Shown here piece after piece: positions 44,765 to 54,544 of a DNA stretch of 64,000 nucleotides. Origin of the DNA: Mobilicoccus pelagius NBRC 104925. Lineage in GTDB: Bacteria; Actinomycetota; Actinomycetes; Actinomycetales; Dermatophilaceae. The stretch covers positions 31,995 to 95,994 of the forward strand of contig NZ_BAFE01000053.1 in assembly GCF_000247995.1 (NCBI RefSeq), given 5' to 3'. Made by a program: the position numbers and the translations under genes. The notes beneath the pieces were generated by a model, which worked only from the letters and a program-made list of their open reading frames with translations, was not told where the DNA came from and made no database searches. Position 1 is the first letter of the stretch, and every line of letters begins with the position of its first letter.

Positions 44765-45889
44765 TCAGCCGTGGACGCGGGCGATCCAGCGCTGCGGGTC
44801 GGCGATCTCCGCGGCCGTCGGGAGGGTCTCTGGTGAGGTCCACACGGCGTTGAAGTCGTCGACGCCGACGCGGTCGACGACGCCCCGCACGAAGGCGGCG
44901 CCCTCGCGGTACTGCCGCATCTTCGCCTCGAGGCCGAGGAGGCGCCGCAGGAGCACGTCGACGGGGCCGAGTCCGTCGCGGCGCTGCTCGAAGAGGCTGC
45001 GGATCTCGGTGACGGTGGGGACGATCCGGGGGCCCACGTCGTCCATGACGACGTCGGCATGCCCCTCGAGGAGCGACATGAGCGCGGTGACCTCGTCGAT
45101 GTGCTGCCGCTGCTCCGGGGTGGTGACGAGGCCGACGAGCCCCGGCCCGCCCTCCTTGAACGCGTCGGAGGCGCCGCGGACGAGCGTGCCCAGGCGGTCG
45201 CGGAGGGTGTCGAGGTCGGGGGCGAGCTCGTCGAGGAGGTGTCGGGAGCGGCCGATCATGTACTCACGCAGCCACGGGTTGGCGGTGAACTGCACGCGGT
45301 GGGTCTCCTCGTGGAGACACACCCAGAGGCGGAAGTCGGTGGGGTCGACACCCATCGTCCGTTCCGCGTCGACGACGTTGGGGGCGACGAGGAGGAGTCG
45401 GGCGTCCTCGAGGCCGACCGCGGGGGCGATGTCGTACTGGCCGAGGACCTTCGTCGCCATGAAGGAGAGCAGGGTGCCCACCTCGACGCCCGAGATCGTG
45501 CCGCCGGCCTTGCGCATCGGGCGCGGCATCGCATGCCCGGGCCGGTCGACGAGGCGGGCGACGACCGGGTCCATGAGCCCGGAGAACGACGTGATGTTGA
45601 CGTCGGCCCACGTGCCGCGGTCGACGATCATCGCGGGCGGCAGGTCGGCGGGCGTGTGGAGCCGGGCGGTCTCGGCGACGGGGCCGTGGGCACGGGCCGC
45701 GGCCTCGCGCAGCTCGGCGACGGCACGGGCCGCGTCGTCGCGGCTCACGGCGGGGCCGGACGGGGTGAGACGACGGGCGGTGGACCGCGCGAGCCCCCAG
45801 TCGACGAACGCCCGTGGGGCGTCGGCGCCCCCGGCGCCCGGGCTCGACGCAGGCACGCTCGGCGAGGGGGTGGGCGAAGGGGGCGTCAC
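44765..45889 (-). CDS. Zincin-2 family metallopeptidase-like protein (DUF2342)
   Basis: A 374-residue protein with the zinc protease motif HEETHRVQF near residues 180-188 (HExxH) and a downstream [12 protein letters not shown] near 252-263 likely giving the third ligand. [15 protein letters not shown] near 26-40 and GLMDPVVAR near 103-111 are further conserved segments. The family is widespread in actinobacteria beside tilS and dacB, and is sometimes labelled as F420-biosynthesis-associated; the substrate is not known. No signal peptide. GTG 45889 has gaggag 7 nt upstream. It precedes tilS by 15 bp. Confidence 0.88.
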   Translation of the reverse strand: MTPPSPTPSPSVPASSPGAGGADAPRAFVDWGLARSTARRLTPSGPAVSRDDAARAVAELREAAARAHGPVAETARLHTPADLPPAMIVDRGTWADVNITSFSGLMDPVVARLVDRPGHAMPRPMRKAGGTISGVEVGTLLSFMATKVLGQYDIAPAVGLEDARLLLVAPNVVDAERTMGVDPTDFRLWVCLHEETHRVQFTANPWLREYMIGRSRHLLDELAPDLDTLRDRLGTLVRGASDAFKEGGPGLVGLVTTPEQRQHIDEVTALMSLLEGHADVVMDDVGPRIVPTVTEIRSLFEQRRDGLGPVDVLLRRLLGLEAKMRQYREGAAFVRGVVDRVGVDDFNAVWTSPETLPTAAEIADPQRWIARVHG

Positions 45890-45941
45890 GGTGATCTCTC
45901 CTCGGCTCTCCCACCGCCCCGGGTGGGCGGTGGGCACGTCG

Positions 45942-47447
45942 TCATCGGCACCCGCAGGACGCGAGGGTGGCGACCATGGAATCCAACGCCGCGCGCGCTT
46001 CGGGCGTTCCCCCGGCGCGATCGGCGAGGACTCCGTACACGAGCAGTCTGCCGTCGGCGTCGACGACGGTGCCGGCGAGGGCGTGGACTCCGGTGAGGGT
46101 GCCGGTCTTCGCGCGGGCGAGCCCGGCGGCGGGTCGGGCGACGGGGTCGTGGAACCGTTCGCCGAGGGTGCCGGTGAGACCGGCCACGGGGAGGCGGGCG
46201 ACGACGTCGGCGAACCGGGGGTCCTTGCCGGTGGTGGCACCGGCGAGGAGGTCGCCGAGGGCCGAGGCGGGCGCGCGGGTGTCGCGGGAGAGGCCGCTCG
46301 TGTCGACGAGGGCGATGCGACGGATGTCGAGGCCCGACTCACCGAGGCGGCCGCGCACCCAGTCTGCGACGGTGGGGAACTCGGGGGCGACGCCCTGGCC
46401 GGCGGCGGTGCTGCGGGCGAGGGATTCGGTGAGGGTGTTGTCGGACTCGTCGAGGGCGAGCGCGAGGACGTCGACGAGGGGCGCGGAGTGCACGGCGCCG
46501 AGCTCGGTCGCGTCCTCGGGCGCGCGGGTGCGGTCGGGGCGGCCGGTGACCGTGACGCCTGCGCGGGCGAGTTCCGTCGCGAAGACGCTCGTCGCGTGGA
46601 GGGCCGGATCGGCGGGGGCGGGGTGGCCGGGGAGGGCGCGGGCGTCGGTCGTGCCGAGCATCGTCACCGGGCCGACGAGGCCGAGGCTCACGTCGCCGGG
46701 TTCCCACGTGGGGGCGAGCGCCGGGCCGGCGGCGAAGGTGTCGTCGAGGTGGACGCGCACGCTGCTGCGTCCCTGCTTCTGCAGGGAGCGTGCGACCTGC
46801 CGGGCGAGGTCCGCGAGCCCCGCCCGCCCGGCGACGGCGGCGGGGTCGCCCTTGCCGGGGGCGAGGAGGGTGTCGCCGCCGGCGACGAGGACGACGTCGC
46901 CGTCGCCCGCGCCGGTGACGGCCCGCGTCGTGAACGTCGCGGCCGGGTCGGCGGTGTGGGCGATCGCCGCGGCGGAGAGGAGCTTCGTCGTCGAGGCGGG
47001 CGTGCGTGGCGTGTCGGGGTCGGCGGCCACGAGGCGTTTCCCGGTGAGGCCGTCGCGGACGTCGAGGCCGACGGAGGGGCCGAGCGCGGGATTCGCGAGG
47101 ACCGGCGCGAGGCGCGCCCGGAGGGTCTCGCCTTGTGGGAGGGGCGCGTCTGTCGCGAGCGCGGCGAGTGGCGGCGCGGGCGGGGCCTGCGCCGGGTCGG
47201 TGTCGGGCTGCGCGTCGCCCGCGGGTGTCGGTGCGCCGGGGGCCGGGGCGCCGGCGCGGGTGTCGGTCGTGAGGACGCCGGGGACGATGTCGGCGACGTC
47301 GAGCGCGACGTACCCGCCGAGAGCGGTGACCGCAGCGAGCGCCCCCGCGAGGGCGCGACGACGCCCGCCGACGACACCCACCGTCGGCGCGTCATCGCTG
47401 CCCTGACCGGTGCGGCGTCCGACGCGCGCACGACGATTCGACCCCAT
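45942..47447 (-). CDS. dacB: D-alanyl-D-alanine carboxypeptidase/endopeptidase (PBP4 type)
   Basis: A 501-residue S13-family peptidoglycan hydrolase. One membrane anchor or signal segment lies near 30-55 ([19 protein letters not shown]), then a Pro/Ala-rich linker and the penicillin-binding domain: SxxK in [13 protein letters not shown] near 151-163, SDN in [14 protein letters not shown] near 358-371, and KTG in [16 protein letters not shown] near 452-467. It trims stem peptides outside the membrane. The protein ends in Cys-Gly-Cys-Arg. ATG 47447 has ggggag 5 nt upstream. It is divergent from ppa, as in many actinobacteria. Confidence 0.92.
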   Translation of the reverse strand: MGSNRRARVGRRTGQGSDDAPTVGVVGGRRRALAGALAAVTALGGYVALDVADIVPGVLTTDTRAGAPAPGAPTPAGDAQPDTDPAQAPPAPPLAALATDAPLPQGETLRARLAPVLANPALGPSVGLDVRDGLTGKRLVAADPDTPRTPASTTKLLSAAAIAHTADPAATFTTRAVTGAGDGDVVLVAGGDTLLAPGKGDPAAVAGRAGLADLARQVARSLQKQGRSSVRVHLDDTFAAGPALAPTWEPGDVSLGLVGPVTMLGTTDARALPGHPAPADPALHATSVFATELARAGVTVTGRPDRTRAPEDATELGAVHSAPLVDVLALALDESDNTLTESLARSTAAGQGVAPEFPTVADWVRGRLGESGLDIRRIALVDTSGLSRDTRAPASALGDLLAGATTGKDPRFADVVARLPVAGLTGTLGERFHDPVARPAAGLARAKTGTLTGVHALAGTVVDADGRLLVYGVLADRAGGTPEARAALDSMVATLASCGCR

Positions 47448-47600
47448 GGCCACTCCCCTTCGGACTCCCCCTGCATGTCGGCACCTCGCCCTCGACGTCG
47501 AGGGGATTCCCGCCGGTTGGTCCTCAACCGGCGCGCCGGGGGAGGACGCATGACATGCTGTGCTGCGAGAATACGTCGCCACCTCAGAAGGAGTCCGAGC

Positions 47601-48149
47601 ATGACCGGCAACGAGGCCTCAGCGCCGAAGATCTTCGACGTCACCGTCGAGATCCCCAAGGGTCAGCGGAACAAGTACGAGGTCGACCACGAGACCGGTC
47701 GTATCCGTCTCGACCGCATGCTGTTCACGTCGACGCAGTACCCGAGCGACTACGGCTACATCGAGGACACGCTCGGTGAGGACGGGGACCCGCTCGACGC
47801 GCTCGTGCTCCTCGACTCCCCCACGTTCCCCGGCGTGCTCATCGAGTGCCGCGCCATCGGCATGTTCCACATGCGTGACGAGGCCGGCGGTGACGACAAG
47901 ATCCTCTGCGTCCCCGCCAAGGACCCGCGCGTCTCGCACGTGCAGGCCCTCGAGGACGTGAGCGAGTTCGACCGTCTGGAGATCCAGCACTTCTTCGAGA
48001 CGTACAAGGACCTCGAGCCCGGCAAGTCCGTCGTCGGTGCCCACTGGGCCGGCAAGGAGGAGGCCGAGCGGATCATCGACGAGGCCGTCGCCCGCGCCGA
48101 GGAGAACGGTGTGACGACGAGCCGCTGGCCTGCGCCGCACGCCCACTGA
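47601..48149 (+). CDS. ppa: Inorganic pyrophosphatase (family I)
   Basis: A 182-residue soluble pyrophosphatase. [20 protein letters not shown] near residues 20-39 supplies the substrate Lys and Glu, [25 protein letters not shown] (cores [11 protein letters not shown] and [10 protein letters not shown]) near 47-71 the metal aspartates, and [18 protein letters not shown] near 93-110 the remaining acidic ligands. ATG 47601 follows agaaggag by 7 nt. The perfect hairpin at 48185-48216 ends the transcript. Confidence 0.97.
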   Translation: MTGNEASAPKIFDVTVEIPKGQRNKYEVDHETGRIRLDRMLFTSTQYPSDYGYIEDTLGEDGDPLDALVLLDSPTFPGVLIECRAIGMFHMRDEAGGDDKILCVPAKDPRVSHVQALEDVSEFDRLEIQHFFETYKDLEPGKSVVGAHWAGKEEAERIIDEAVARAEENGVTTSRWPAPHAH

Positions 48150-48184
48150 TCGTCCCGCCCCGCGGCTCCGCGCCGCGCACGGCC

Positions 48185-48216
48185 CCGACGGCCCCGGCTC
48201 CTGCCGGGGCCGTCGG
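48185..48216 (+). terminator. Terminator after ppa
   Basis: A perfect 14-bp GC-rich stem (48185-48198 with 48203-48216) with a TCCT loop, 35 bp after the ppa stop. Confidence 0.85.
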
Positions 48217-48359
48217 CGTGTCCGGGGCGTTGTCGACGTCTGCGTCCGTGGCCACGACTGTGCGGCGGCGGCGCGACGGGGACGGCGTCCCGGCCGTAGG
48301 GCGAGGAGGGTGTCCGTCGACGTCGCCGAGCAGCCGAGGAAGCGTCGGGTCGGGAGGGG

Positions 48360-48695
48360 TCAGGCGGTGGGCGCGGGTTCGCGGGTCGTCGCGACGATCC
48401 AGTCGAGGTAGGCGGGGAGGCCGCCGACGATGGGCAGGGCGAGGACGCAGGGCACGTCGTAGGAGTGCAGTTCGCACACGCGACGGGAGAGTTCGGGCAC
48501 GAGGTCGGCGCGGGTGTGCACCTGGAGTCGACTCTCGGGGTCGTCGTTGATCTCGTCCTCCCACCGGTACACCGCACGCGTCTCGGGGACGATGTGCACG
48601 CAGGCGGCGAGGCGTTCCTCGACGAGCAATTGGGCGAGGTCCTCGGCCCACTCCGGGGTGGGGCCGGTGATGACGACCTCGACGCATTCGGTCAC
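48360..48695 (-). CDS. cutA: CutA1-like divalent ion tolerance protein
   Basis: A 111-residue trimeric protein with the CutA fold. EVVITGPTPEWAEDLAQLLVEERLAACVHIV begins it (cores VVITGPTPE and ERLAACVHI near 27-35), YRWEDEIN near 43-50 and VHTRADLVPEL near 59-69 follow, and the YDVPCVLALPI strand near 79-89 ends the conserved part. The family was named for copper tolerance in E. coli, but its real role is unsettled. GTG 48695 has gaggagg upstream. Confidence 0.93.
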   Translation of the reverse strand: MTECVEVVITGPTPEWAEDLAQLLVEERLAACVHIVPETRAVYRWEDEINDDPESRLQVHTRADLVPELSRRVCELHSYDVPCVLALPIVGGLPAYLDWIVATTREPAPTA

Positions 48696-48737
48696 GCTGC
48701 CTCCTCGGCGAGTTCGTGGGCGCAGCGGGTGCGGGCG

Positions 48738-48766
48738 CCCGTGGGGGAGGCGGGCTCCCCCACGGG
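48738..48766 (-). terminator. Hairpin between the cls remnant and cutA
   Basis: A perfect 12-bp stem CCCGTGGGGGAG/CTCCCCCACGGG with a 5-nt loop, 60 bp after the end of the cls remnant and upstream of cutA. Confidence 0.75.
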
Positions 48767-48825
48767 TTCAGCCTGACAGACGAGCGGGTGTCACGGCGGA
48801 GGCACGGACGTCCTGATCGGGGGCG

Positions 48826-49405
48826 TCACTGGAACGCTGAGGTGAGCCTGCAGGCGTTGTCGACGTACCGGAGGAAGGCGGAGGGGTCGTCCCACTCGTC
48901 GAGGGTGAGCACGCGGCAGCGGCTCCGGTAGACGTCGGCGAGGTCGTCGATGGGCCGGACGAATCCGTCGCCGTGGCCGAAGGGGCTGATCCCGTAGTCG
49001 AGGCCGAAGGACCGCATGTCCATGTCGCTGCTGCCGAGCACGCCGGTGACGCCGTCGACGACGGGGAACTGGTCGGCCTTGTTCGCTGACGAAGAGTTCG
49101 ACCTCGACGCCGCGGTAGGCGGCGGCGGCGACGGCGGCGGTGACGGCGGCCAGGAGGGACTCGTCGGGGGCGAAGGAGGGGCTGCACATCGTCACGCGGC
49201 GTTCGGCGAGGTGGACGAGGCTCGTGAAGAGGCGGAGGTTGGGTCCGGTGGTGAACCCCCGGCCCGAGGGGACGATCTGGAGGGCGCTCACGGGCGGTTG
49301 GCCCTCCATGTCCACCGGTGCGGGGGCGGCGAGGGCACGGTCGGTGTGCGGGACGTCGAAGTCGAGGACGACATACGTCGTGCTCAGGATCGTGGACCAG
49401 CCCAC
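48826..49405 (-). pseudogene. cls: Broken cardiolipin synthase gene (phospholipase D superfamily)
   Basis: Three pieces of a cardiolipin synthase remain. From GTG 49405 the N-terminal membrane start GWSTILSTTYVVLDF is followed directly by the mid-protein segment LQIVPSGRGFTTGPNLRLF and RGVEVELFVSEQ, so most of the membrane region and the first catalytic domain are missing. After FVSEQ a one-base shift moves the reading to ADQFPVVDGVTGVLGSSDMD in the other frame; the stretch that normally holds the HxK-x4-D motif is lost. The C-terminal DMRSFGLDYGISPF and LTLDEWDDPSAFLRYVDN end is intact to 48826. It cannot make active enzyme; homologous motifs are recalled, not searched. Confidence 0.82.
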
Positions 49406-49438
49406 CCCCCCTTGTTCTACCGCGTCGGCGCGGGGGGC

Positions 49439-50119
49439 TCACCGGCGGAGCGCGGCGAGGGACTCCGTCATGCGCTCCGCGTCGAGCGCGCCGACCTGGA
49501 TCGAGTCGATCCTGCCGTCGGGGGCGACGAAATAGTGGGCGGGGATCCCCATGACGCGGTAACGGGAGGACAGCGAGGTCTCGGGGTCGGGGACGTGGGT
49601 GTACGTGAGGCCGGTGTCGCTCACGTAGTCACGGACGGCCATCGCGTCCTCCCCGAGGTAGACGGCGAGGACCTCCACACCGGCGGCGCGGGCCTTCTCG
49701 TGGACGGCTTGCACGTCGGGGGCCTCGGCGCGACAGGACGCGCACCACGATGCGCCGAACAGAAGCCACACGGGTCGGCCCCGGTAGTCGCTGAGACGCA
49801 CCGTGCGGCCGTCGATCGTCCGAGCGGTGAAGTCCTGCGCGGGGGCGCCGACCGCGGGCGCGGGGCCGGTCGCCTCGGCCGTGGTCGCGACGTCGGAGAC
49901 GCCGGACCCGCCCTTGGCGTCCTGGACGAACCAGGCGCCGACGAGGACGAGGAGAGTCGTCACGACGAGGACCGCGAGGGTGCCGAACCTGCTGCCCCGC
50001 AGCCGTGCCCGCCAGTCGCGCGGTGCCGGGTCGGCGCCCCCGCCCGTCGCGGGAGCGCCGGGGCCGGTCGCGTCGGTCGTCCCCGTCGCCCCGGTACCGG
50101 CCGTGGCCTGGTCCGTCAT
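49439..50119 (-). CDS. resA: TlpA/ResA-type thiol-disulphide oxidoreductase
   Basis: A 226-residue membrane-anchored thioredoxin. One helix near residues 44-64 (FGTLAVLVVTTLLVLVGAWF) is followed by an extracytoplasmic domain with the redox motif GASWCASCRAE near 124-134, RTVRLSDYRGRPVWLLF near 106-122 and the cis-Pro loop MGIPAHYFV near 193-201. ResA reduces apocytochrome c cysteines before haem attachment in system II. ATG 50119 has cgaggagag upstream. It is the last gene of the cytochrome c maturation unit, 73 bp after ccsB. Confidence 0.9.
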   Translation of the reverse strand: MTDQATAGTGATGTTDATGPGAPATGGGADPAPRDWRARLRGSRFGTLAVLVVTTLLVLVGAWFVQDAKGGSGVSDVATTAEATGPAPAVGAPAQDFTARTIDGRTVRLSDYRGRPVWLLFGASWCASCRAEAPDVQAVHEKARAAGVEVLAVYLGEDAMAVRDYVSDTGLTYTHVPDPETSLSSRYRVMGIPAHYFVAPDGRIDSIQVGALDAERMTESLAALRR

Positions 50120-50192
50120 GTCGTCTCTCCTCGTCCTCGTCCTCGTCCTCGCCCGCCGGGCCGGCCCGGCGGTGTTCCGTCGTGGCGCAGGA

Positions 50193-51107
50193 TCACCCGT
50201 AGGCGTGCATGCCGCCGAAGAAGTGGTTGCCGAAGAACGTGAAGAGCACGGCACCGAACCCGATCACGAGCAGCCAGGCGGCCTTGTCGCCGCGCCAGTC
50301 GCGGACGACGCGGGCGTGGAGGTAGGCGCTGTAGATGAGCCAGGTGACGAGCGAGGCCGTCTCCTTGGGGTCCCAGCTCCAGTACGAACCCCACGCGACG
50401 TCGGCCCAGATGGCGCCGAGGACGATCATCGCGGTGAGCATCGGATAGGCGAAGATCGCGCCGCGGTAGCCGATCTCGTCGAGGAGTTCACGTCCCGGCA
50501 GGCCCCGCCAACGCACGTGCGGCCGGACGAGGTAGAGGACGGCGGCCGCGGAGGAGACGGCGGCGCCGCCGTAGGCGAGGACGGCCGTCGCGATGTGGAC
50601 GGTGAGGAGGAGGTTGTTCTGCAGCGCCGGGATGAGCGGCTTGACCTCGGTGGGCTGCGCGAGGGCGTAGAGGAGGATCCCGGCGGCAACGGGCAGGACG
50701 GCGAGGGAGAGCGTGCGCACGCGGTAGCGCCACTCGAACCACACGTAGGCGACGAGGATGCCCCAGGCGAAGGACGTCGCGAACTCGTGCTGGTTGGTGA
50801 AGGGTCCGTGACCGGTGACGATCATCCGGGCGAGGAGCGAACCGGTGAGCAGCGCGAGCGCGATCCACACGAGACGGCTGCTGTACCAGACGAGCCCGGG
50901 GGGTGCCACGGCCCCGGCGCCGAGGTCGATGTCGGGCTGCGGGCGTTCGTCGAGGAGGACGCCGCCGTGGCCCGCCGGGGAGGCACCCGCGTAGGCGTGC
51001 TCGCGGGCATGTTCGTGGCTGCGGGAGAAGCCGACGATGTTGGCGAGGAGGGCCACGATCACGAGGAGGGTGGCCGCGACGAGCAGATACTGACCGAGTT
51101 CGAACAT
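50193..51107 (-). CDS. ccsB: System II cytochrome c biogenesis protein CcsB/ResC
   Basis: A 304-residue haem handling membrane protein with about eight helices. The WWD haem-binding domain is present as WGSYWSWDPKET near 245-256, with conserved His in LTVHIATAVLAYGG near 177-190, NQHEFATSF near 115-123 and FGNHFFGGMHAYG at the C-terminus. With ResB it exports haem and attaches it to CXXCH motifs outside the membrane. ATG 51107 lies 5 bp after the resB stop. Confidence 0.94.
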   Translation of the reverse strand: MFELGQYLLVAATLLVIVALLANIVGFSRSHEHAREHAYAGASPAGHGGVLLDERPQPDIDLGAGAVAPPGLVWYSSRLVWIALALLTGSLLARMIVTGHGPFTNQHEFATSFAWGILVAYVWFEWRYRVRTLSLAVLPVAAGILLYALAQPTEVKPLIPALQNNLLLTVHIATAVLAYGGAAVSSAAAVLYLVRPHVRWRGLPGRELLDEIGYRGAIFAYPMLTAMIVLGAIWADVAWGSYWSWDPKETASLVTWLIYSAYLHARVVRDWRGDKAAWLLVIGFGAVLFTFFGNHFFGGMHAYG

Positions 51108-51112
51108 GACTC

Positions 51113-52618
51113 TCACACCCTGGTCTCGTGGTCGTGGCGTGCGGTGGGGGTCGGGGTGGTCCCGAGGCGGGCGACGTCGTCGGCGAAGCCTCGGAACCAG
51201 TTGCGGAAGGTGACGTCGGACTTGTCGGAGGTGGCCGCCCGCACCCGGGTGCCACCCTCGACGGGGTCGACCCGCACCCAGACGCGGCGGTGTGTGAAGC
51301 CCATCGTCGTGATGAGGCCGATCATCATGAGGGCGCTGCCGATCCACACCCAGATCGCGCCCGGGTCCTTCTTGATCATGAGGCCGGTGAACTTGGCCTC
51401 GCGGTCGAGGGTGACGGTGTAGCCCTCGGCGGTGACGGGGTCGCCCGGCACGAGCCGCTCGCTCGCGAGGGGCCGGTCGACACCGGGCTTCTGGAGCTCC
51501 ATCTGCGCCTGGCCCGCGGGGATGTCGCTCTGGACCTGGCCGGAGGCGGGGGTGACGATGTACAGCTCGAGGTCGGTGCCGGGAACGGTGACCCGGCCGA
51601 TGGAGTGTTGCTCGTCGTCGGAGGTGTACTGCAACGGGATGCCGTCGGAGAACACGCGCCGCCCGTTCGCGTCGGTGACGGTGACGACGGCGGAGGTGCC
51701 GAACCAGGACTGGTGGATCGCGACGCCCTCGTGGCGCAGCGGCGTGTTGACGCGGACGTCCTGTCGCGCCACCTGGGCCCCGTCGTCGTAGAGGACGACG
51801 TCGCTCACGTAGTCGAGGGGGCGCCCGTCGGGGTGATACGTGTCGGAGAAGCCCTTGACCTCCACGGTGAGTCCGGTGTCGTGTCCGACGTCGACCTTGC
51901 CGCCGACGGTGACGGGGACGTTCTCGGAGAAGCCCGTGTTGGCGCTCACGAGCATCCCGACGAGGAGGACGACGAACGAGGCGTGCGCGATGACGGTGCC
52001 GAACGGCATCCACCGGTAGCGGTCGGCGTAGAGGCCGTACCCGGCACCCTTGGGATCGTCGAGGACGCGGTAGCGGCGACGGCCGAGGAGGTCGCGGAGG
52101 TGGGCGACGGTCTCCTGCGGGGAGGTGGGCACGACGACGGTCTCGCGGATCTTCGCGTGGTCAAAGAACGGCTCGGTGACGTGGAGGTGCGGGCGGGTGG
52201 CCTTCTGCCACATACCGGGCAGGCGGTGCAGCGTGCACGCGACGATCGAGAGGCCGAGCAGGACGCTCGTGAGTTTGAACCACCACGAGGAGAACGTCGA
52301 GAACGCGCCGACGGCGTCGAGGATCGGCACCCAGCCGCCGTACTTGGGTCGTTGGGCACCGAGCCAGTCGGCGTACGACTCCGGGTCGGCGCGGATGTCG
52401 GCGGGCACCTGCGCGATGAGCGCGCCGACGAGCGTGAACACGGCCATCGCGAGGATGAGGAGCAGGCCGACCTTCTTGTTGTGGAAGAAGGCGAAGACGC
52501 GGTGGAAGAACGCCTCGACGGGCGTGTCCTGCCGGCGGGACCGGCGAGGCGCGGGCTCGGCGGGCAGGGGCTCGAGGTCGTCGTCGAGGATCTCGGGTCG
52601 CGTGTGCGTGTCGGTCAT
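51113..52618 (-). CDS. resB: System II cytochrome c biogenesis protein ResB
   Basis: A 501-residue partner of CcsB with four membrane helices: near residues 48-69, 108-127, 214-235 and 429-448, the third followed by a large extracytoplasmic domain. SSWWFKLTSVLLGLSIVACTLHRLPGMW (cores SSWWFKLTSVLL and CTLHRLPG) near 111-138 and the conserved HASFVVLLVGML near 216-227 are family hallmarks. VAIHQSWFG near 299-307 lies in the external domain. The start is ATG 52618, 10 bp after the ccdA stop. Confidence 0.93.
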   Translation of the reverse strand: MTDTHTRPEILDDDLEPLPAEPAPRRSRRQDTPVEAFFHRVFAFFHNKKVGLLLILAMAVFTLVGALIAQVPADIRADPESYADWLGAQRPKYGGWVPILDAVGAFSTFSSWWFKLTSVLLGLSIVACTLHRLPGMWQKATRPHLHVTEPFFDHAKIRETVVVPTSPQETVAHLRDLLGRRRYRVLDDPKGAGYGLYADRYRWMPFGTVIAHASFVVLLVGMLVSANTGFSENVPVTVGGKVDVGHDTGLTVEVKGFSDTYHPDGRPLDYVSDVVLYDDGAQVARQDVRVNTPLRHEGVAIHQSWFGTSAVVTVTDANGRRVFSDGIPLQYTSDDEQHSIGRVTVPGTDLELYIVTPASGQVQSDIPAGQAQMELQKPGVDRPLASERLVPGDPVTAEGYTVTLDREAKFTGLMIKKDPGAIWVWIGSALMMIGLITTMGFTHRRVWVRVDPVEGGTRVRAATSDKSDVTFRNWFRGFADDVARLGTTPTPTARHDHETRV

Positions 52619-52628
52619 GGCGTCTCGT

Positions 52629-53369
52629 TCACAGGAGGGTGGGGGTGAGGGCGGCGACCCGGTCGAGGAGGCCGGTGATCATGAGGAATCCGGTGAGGAC
52701 GAGCAGTCCGCCGGTGAGCAGGGCGACGGCCGTCTCGTGACGGCGGAGACGACGAAGGTGCGTCGTCACCTGGCCGGCGCCGGCGGCGACGAGGACGAAC
52801 GGGATGCCGAGCCCGAGGGAGAACGTGAGGAGGAGCCCCGCGCCCTGGAACACGGTGCCGCTCACGGAGGCGAGGCCGATGACGCCGCCGAGGATCGGGC
52901 CGATGCAGGGGGTCCATCCGGCGCCGAACGCGAGGCCGAGGAGCGCGGACCGTCGGTAGCTCGGGGTGAGGGCGGCGACGTCGATGCCTCCCGGCCCGGC
53001 GCCGAGGAGGCGACCGGTGGAGACACCCACCTGTCGACCGAGGAGGGGGATCTCGACGAGGCCCGCGACGTGGAGGCCCATGAGGACGAGGACGGCGCCA
53101 CCGACGACGCGCAGGGGGCCGCGGAGATCGCCGACGGCGTAGCCGACGAGTCCGATCGAGGCCCACAGCGTGACGAACACGGCGGTGAACCCGGCGACGA
53201 ACGCGAGGGACTGGGTGACCGCGGCGCGGCGGGCGGCGCGGGTGCGGGCGAACTCGTCGGGCATCGAGCCGACGAGGTATCCGAGGTAGACGGGGACGAT
53301 CGGCAGGAAGCACGGCGAGGCGAAGGCGACGATTCCGGCGGCCAGCGCGAGGAGGAACGTGACCTCCAC
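52629..53369 (-). CDS. ccdA: Cytochrome c biogenesis protein CcdA (thiol electron carrier)
   Basis: A 246-residue six-helix membrane protein passing electrons from cytoplasmic thioredoxin to ResA. The two redox cysteines are in ASPCFLPIVPVYLGYL near residues 17-32 and GAGWTPCIGPILGG near 150-163. GTG 53369 is 4 bp past the stop of the TPR gene. It belongs to the TPR-ccdA-resB-ccsB-resA unit. Confidence 0.94.
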   Translation of the reverse strand: MEVTFLLALAAGIVAFASPCFLPIVPVYLGYLVGSMPDEFARTRAARRAAVTQSLAFVAGFTAVFVTLWASIGLVGYAVGDLRGPLRVVGGAVLVLMGLHVAGLVEIPLLGRQVGVSTGRLLGAGPGGIDVAALTPSYRRSALLGLAFGAGWTPCIGPILGGVIGLASVSGTVFQGAGLLLTFSLGLGIPFVLVAAGAGQVTTHLRRLRRHETAVALLTGGLLVLTGFLMITGLLDRVAALTPTLL

Positions 53370-53373
53370 GGGG

Positions 53374-54279
53374 TCAGCCCTTCGTGGCCGAGGGCGTCGG
53401 CACGTGCGTGGGCGAGGTGCCGCCCCCGCCCGCGGCGGCGCCGCTCTTGAACCGGTCGAGGTGGCTCTCGACGCTCTTGGCGAGGTCGGAGTCGGGATCG
53501 ATCTCGACGAGCTTCTTCCACGCCGCCTCGGCCTTGTCGAGCTTGGGCGGGTTCGTGGCGAAGTAGAGGAATCCGAGGTCGTAATAGGCGTTCGCGTTGT
53601 CGGGGTCGCGGCGGAGGACCTCGTTCCAGTGCTTCTCTGCGGCGGGCAGGTCGTCCATGTTGAAGTGGGCGACGCCGAGGGCGAGGCGTGCGTCGACGTC
53701 GTCGGGGTTGAGCTCGACGATCCGGGTCTGCGTCTCGGCGGCCTTGCGGTAGTGCCCGGCTCGGGAGTACTCGTTCGCGAGTTCCTTCATGGCGGCGGTG
53801 TTCTTCGGCTCGGCGGCGATCTTCTTCGTGAGCCGGTCGACCTTGGCCTGGTCGAGGGAGGGCTGGGTGGGCATCTCGGTGGGCATCCCGTTCGCGTGCG
53901 GGTCGGCCGGGGCGGAGGAGGCGGCCTGTCCGGCGGTGCCGGCGGTGGCGGGGTCGGTGGTGTCGCCCATGTTGTAGACGCCGACGACGACGAGGGCAAG
54001 GGCCGCGGCGATGCCGAGGGGGACGAGGGGTGAGCGCCGACGGCGCGGGTTCGTGCCCGACGGGACGGGGGCGCTCCTCGCCCCGCTGGCCGGTGCGGTG
54101 GCGGGGGCGGCCGTGTGGGTGAACGCGGCGGTCCGCTGGCCCCGGGCCCATCCGTCGAGATCCGGTGGGGCGTCGGCGAGGAAGGCGTCGAGGGCCTCAC
54201 GCGTACGCGCGACGTCGGTCTCGTCGGCGTCGGCGTCGAGTCCGAGCCAGGCTCGGGTGGCGGAGGGGTCGCGGGTCAT
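53374..54279 (-). CDS. Membrane-anchored TPR protein, probable cytochrome c maturation factor
   Basis: A 301-residue protein. The N-terminus (residues 1-80) is soluble and has an unassigned domain with ATRAWLGLDADADETDVART; a membrane helix lies near 86-105 (PLVPLGIAAALALVVVGVY); the outer part holds TPR-like helices (AAMKELANEYSRAGHYRKAAETQTR and VDARLALGVAHFNMDDLPAAEKHW in part, near 162-225). The arrangement recalls CcmI/NrfG-type TPR proteins that hold apocytochrome c for haem ligation. It opens the cytochrome c maturation unit downstream of nrfA. ATG 54279 has cgaggac upstream. Function is inferred from context. Confidence 0.75.
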   Translation of the reverse strand: MTRDPSATRAWLGLDADADETDVARTREALDAFLADAPPDLDGWARGQRTAAFTHTAAPATAPASGARSAPVPSGTNPRRRRSPLVPLGIAAALALVVVGVYNMGDTTDPATAGTAGQAASSAPADPHANGMPTEMPTQPSLDQAKVDRLTKKIAAEPKNTAAMKELANEYSRAGHYRKAAETQTRIVELNPDDVDARLALGVAHFNMDDLPAAEKHWNEVLRRDPDNANAYYDLGFLYFATNPPKLDKAEAAWKKLVEIDPDSDLAKSVESHLDRFKSGAAAGGGGTSPTHVPTPSATKG

Positions 54280-54475
54280 CGGGGTCCTCGGCGGGTGGCA
54301 GGGTCGGGCGTCTCCCCCACCTTTCCGGTTGGGGCCGGTCTCTTCCATCCGTCGGCCGTCACGTTTCGGATAGGGGCCCCGGGACGTTCGATACATCCCC
54401 CGGCCTACCCGGGGTACATCCGTGGTGGCGATCGCCGACGCCCGACGGGCCGTCCGAGGAGCGGCCGCGAACGCG

Positions 54476-54509
54476 CCGGGAGGGGAGGAGACGCCTCCTC
54501 CCCTCCCGG
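54476..54509 (-). terminator. Terminator of nrfHA
   Basis: A perfect 15-bp GC-rich stem (54476-54490 with 54495-54509) and ACGC loop, 35 bp after the nrfA stop. It separates the reductase genes from the maturation genes. Confidence 0.85.
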
Positions 54510-54544
54510 GGTGTCCTGCGGTGTCGTCCGCGAGGGGTGGCGGG

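Noticed and set aside
43773..48149. A rightward open frame of over 1,400 codons running antisense through tilS, the zincin gene and dacB into ppa
   Set aside because: Only its last 182 codons are real (ppa). The rest is Arg/Ser/Pro-rich shadow antisense to recognisable genes, produced by the scarcity of stops at this GC content.
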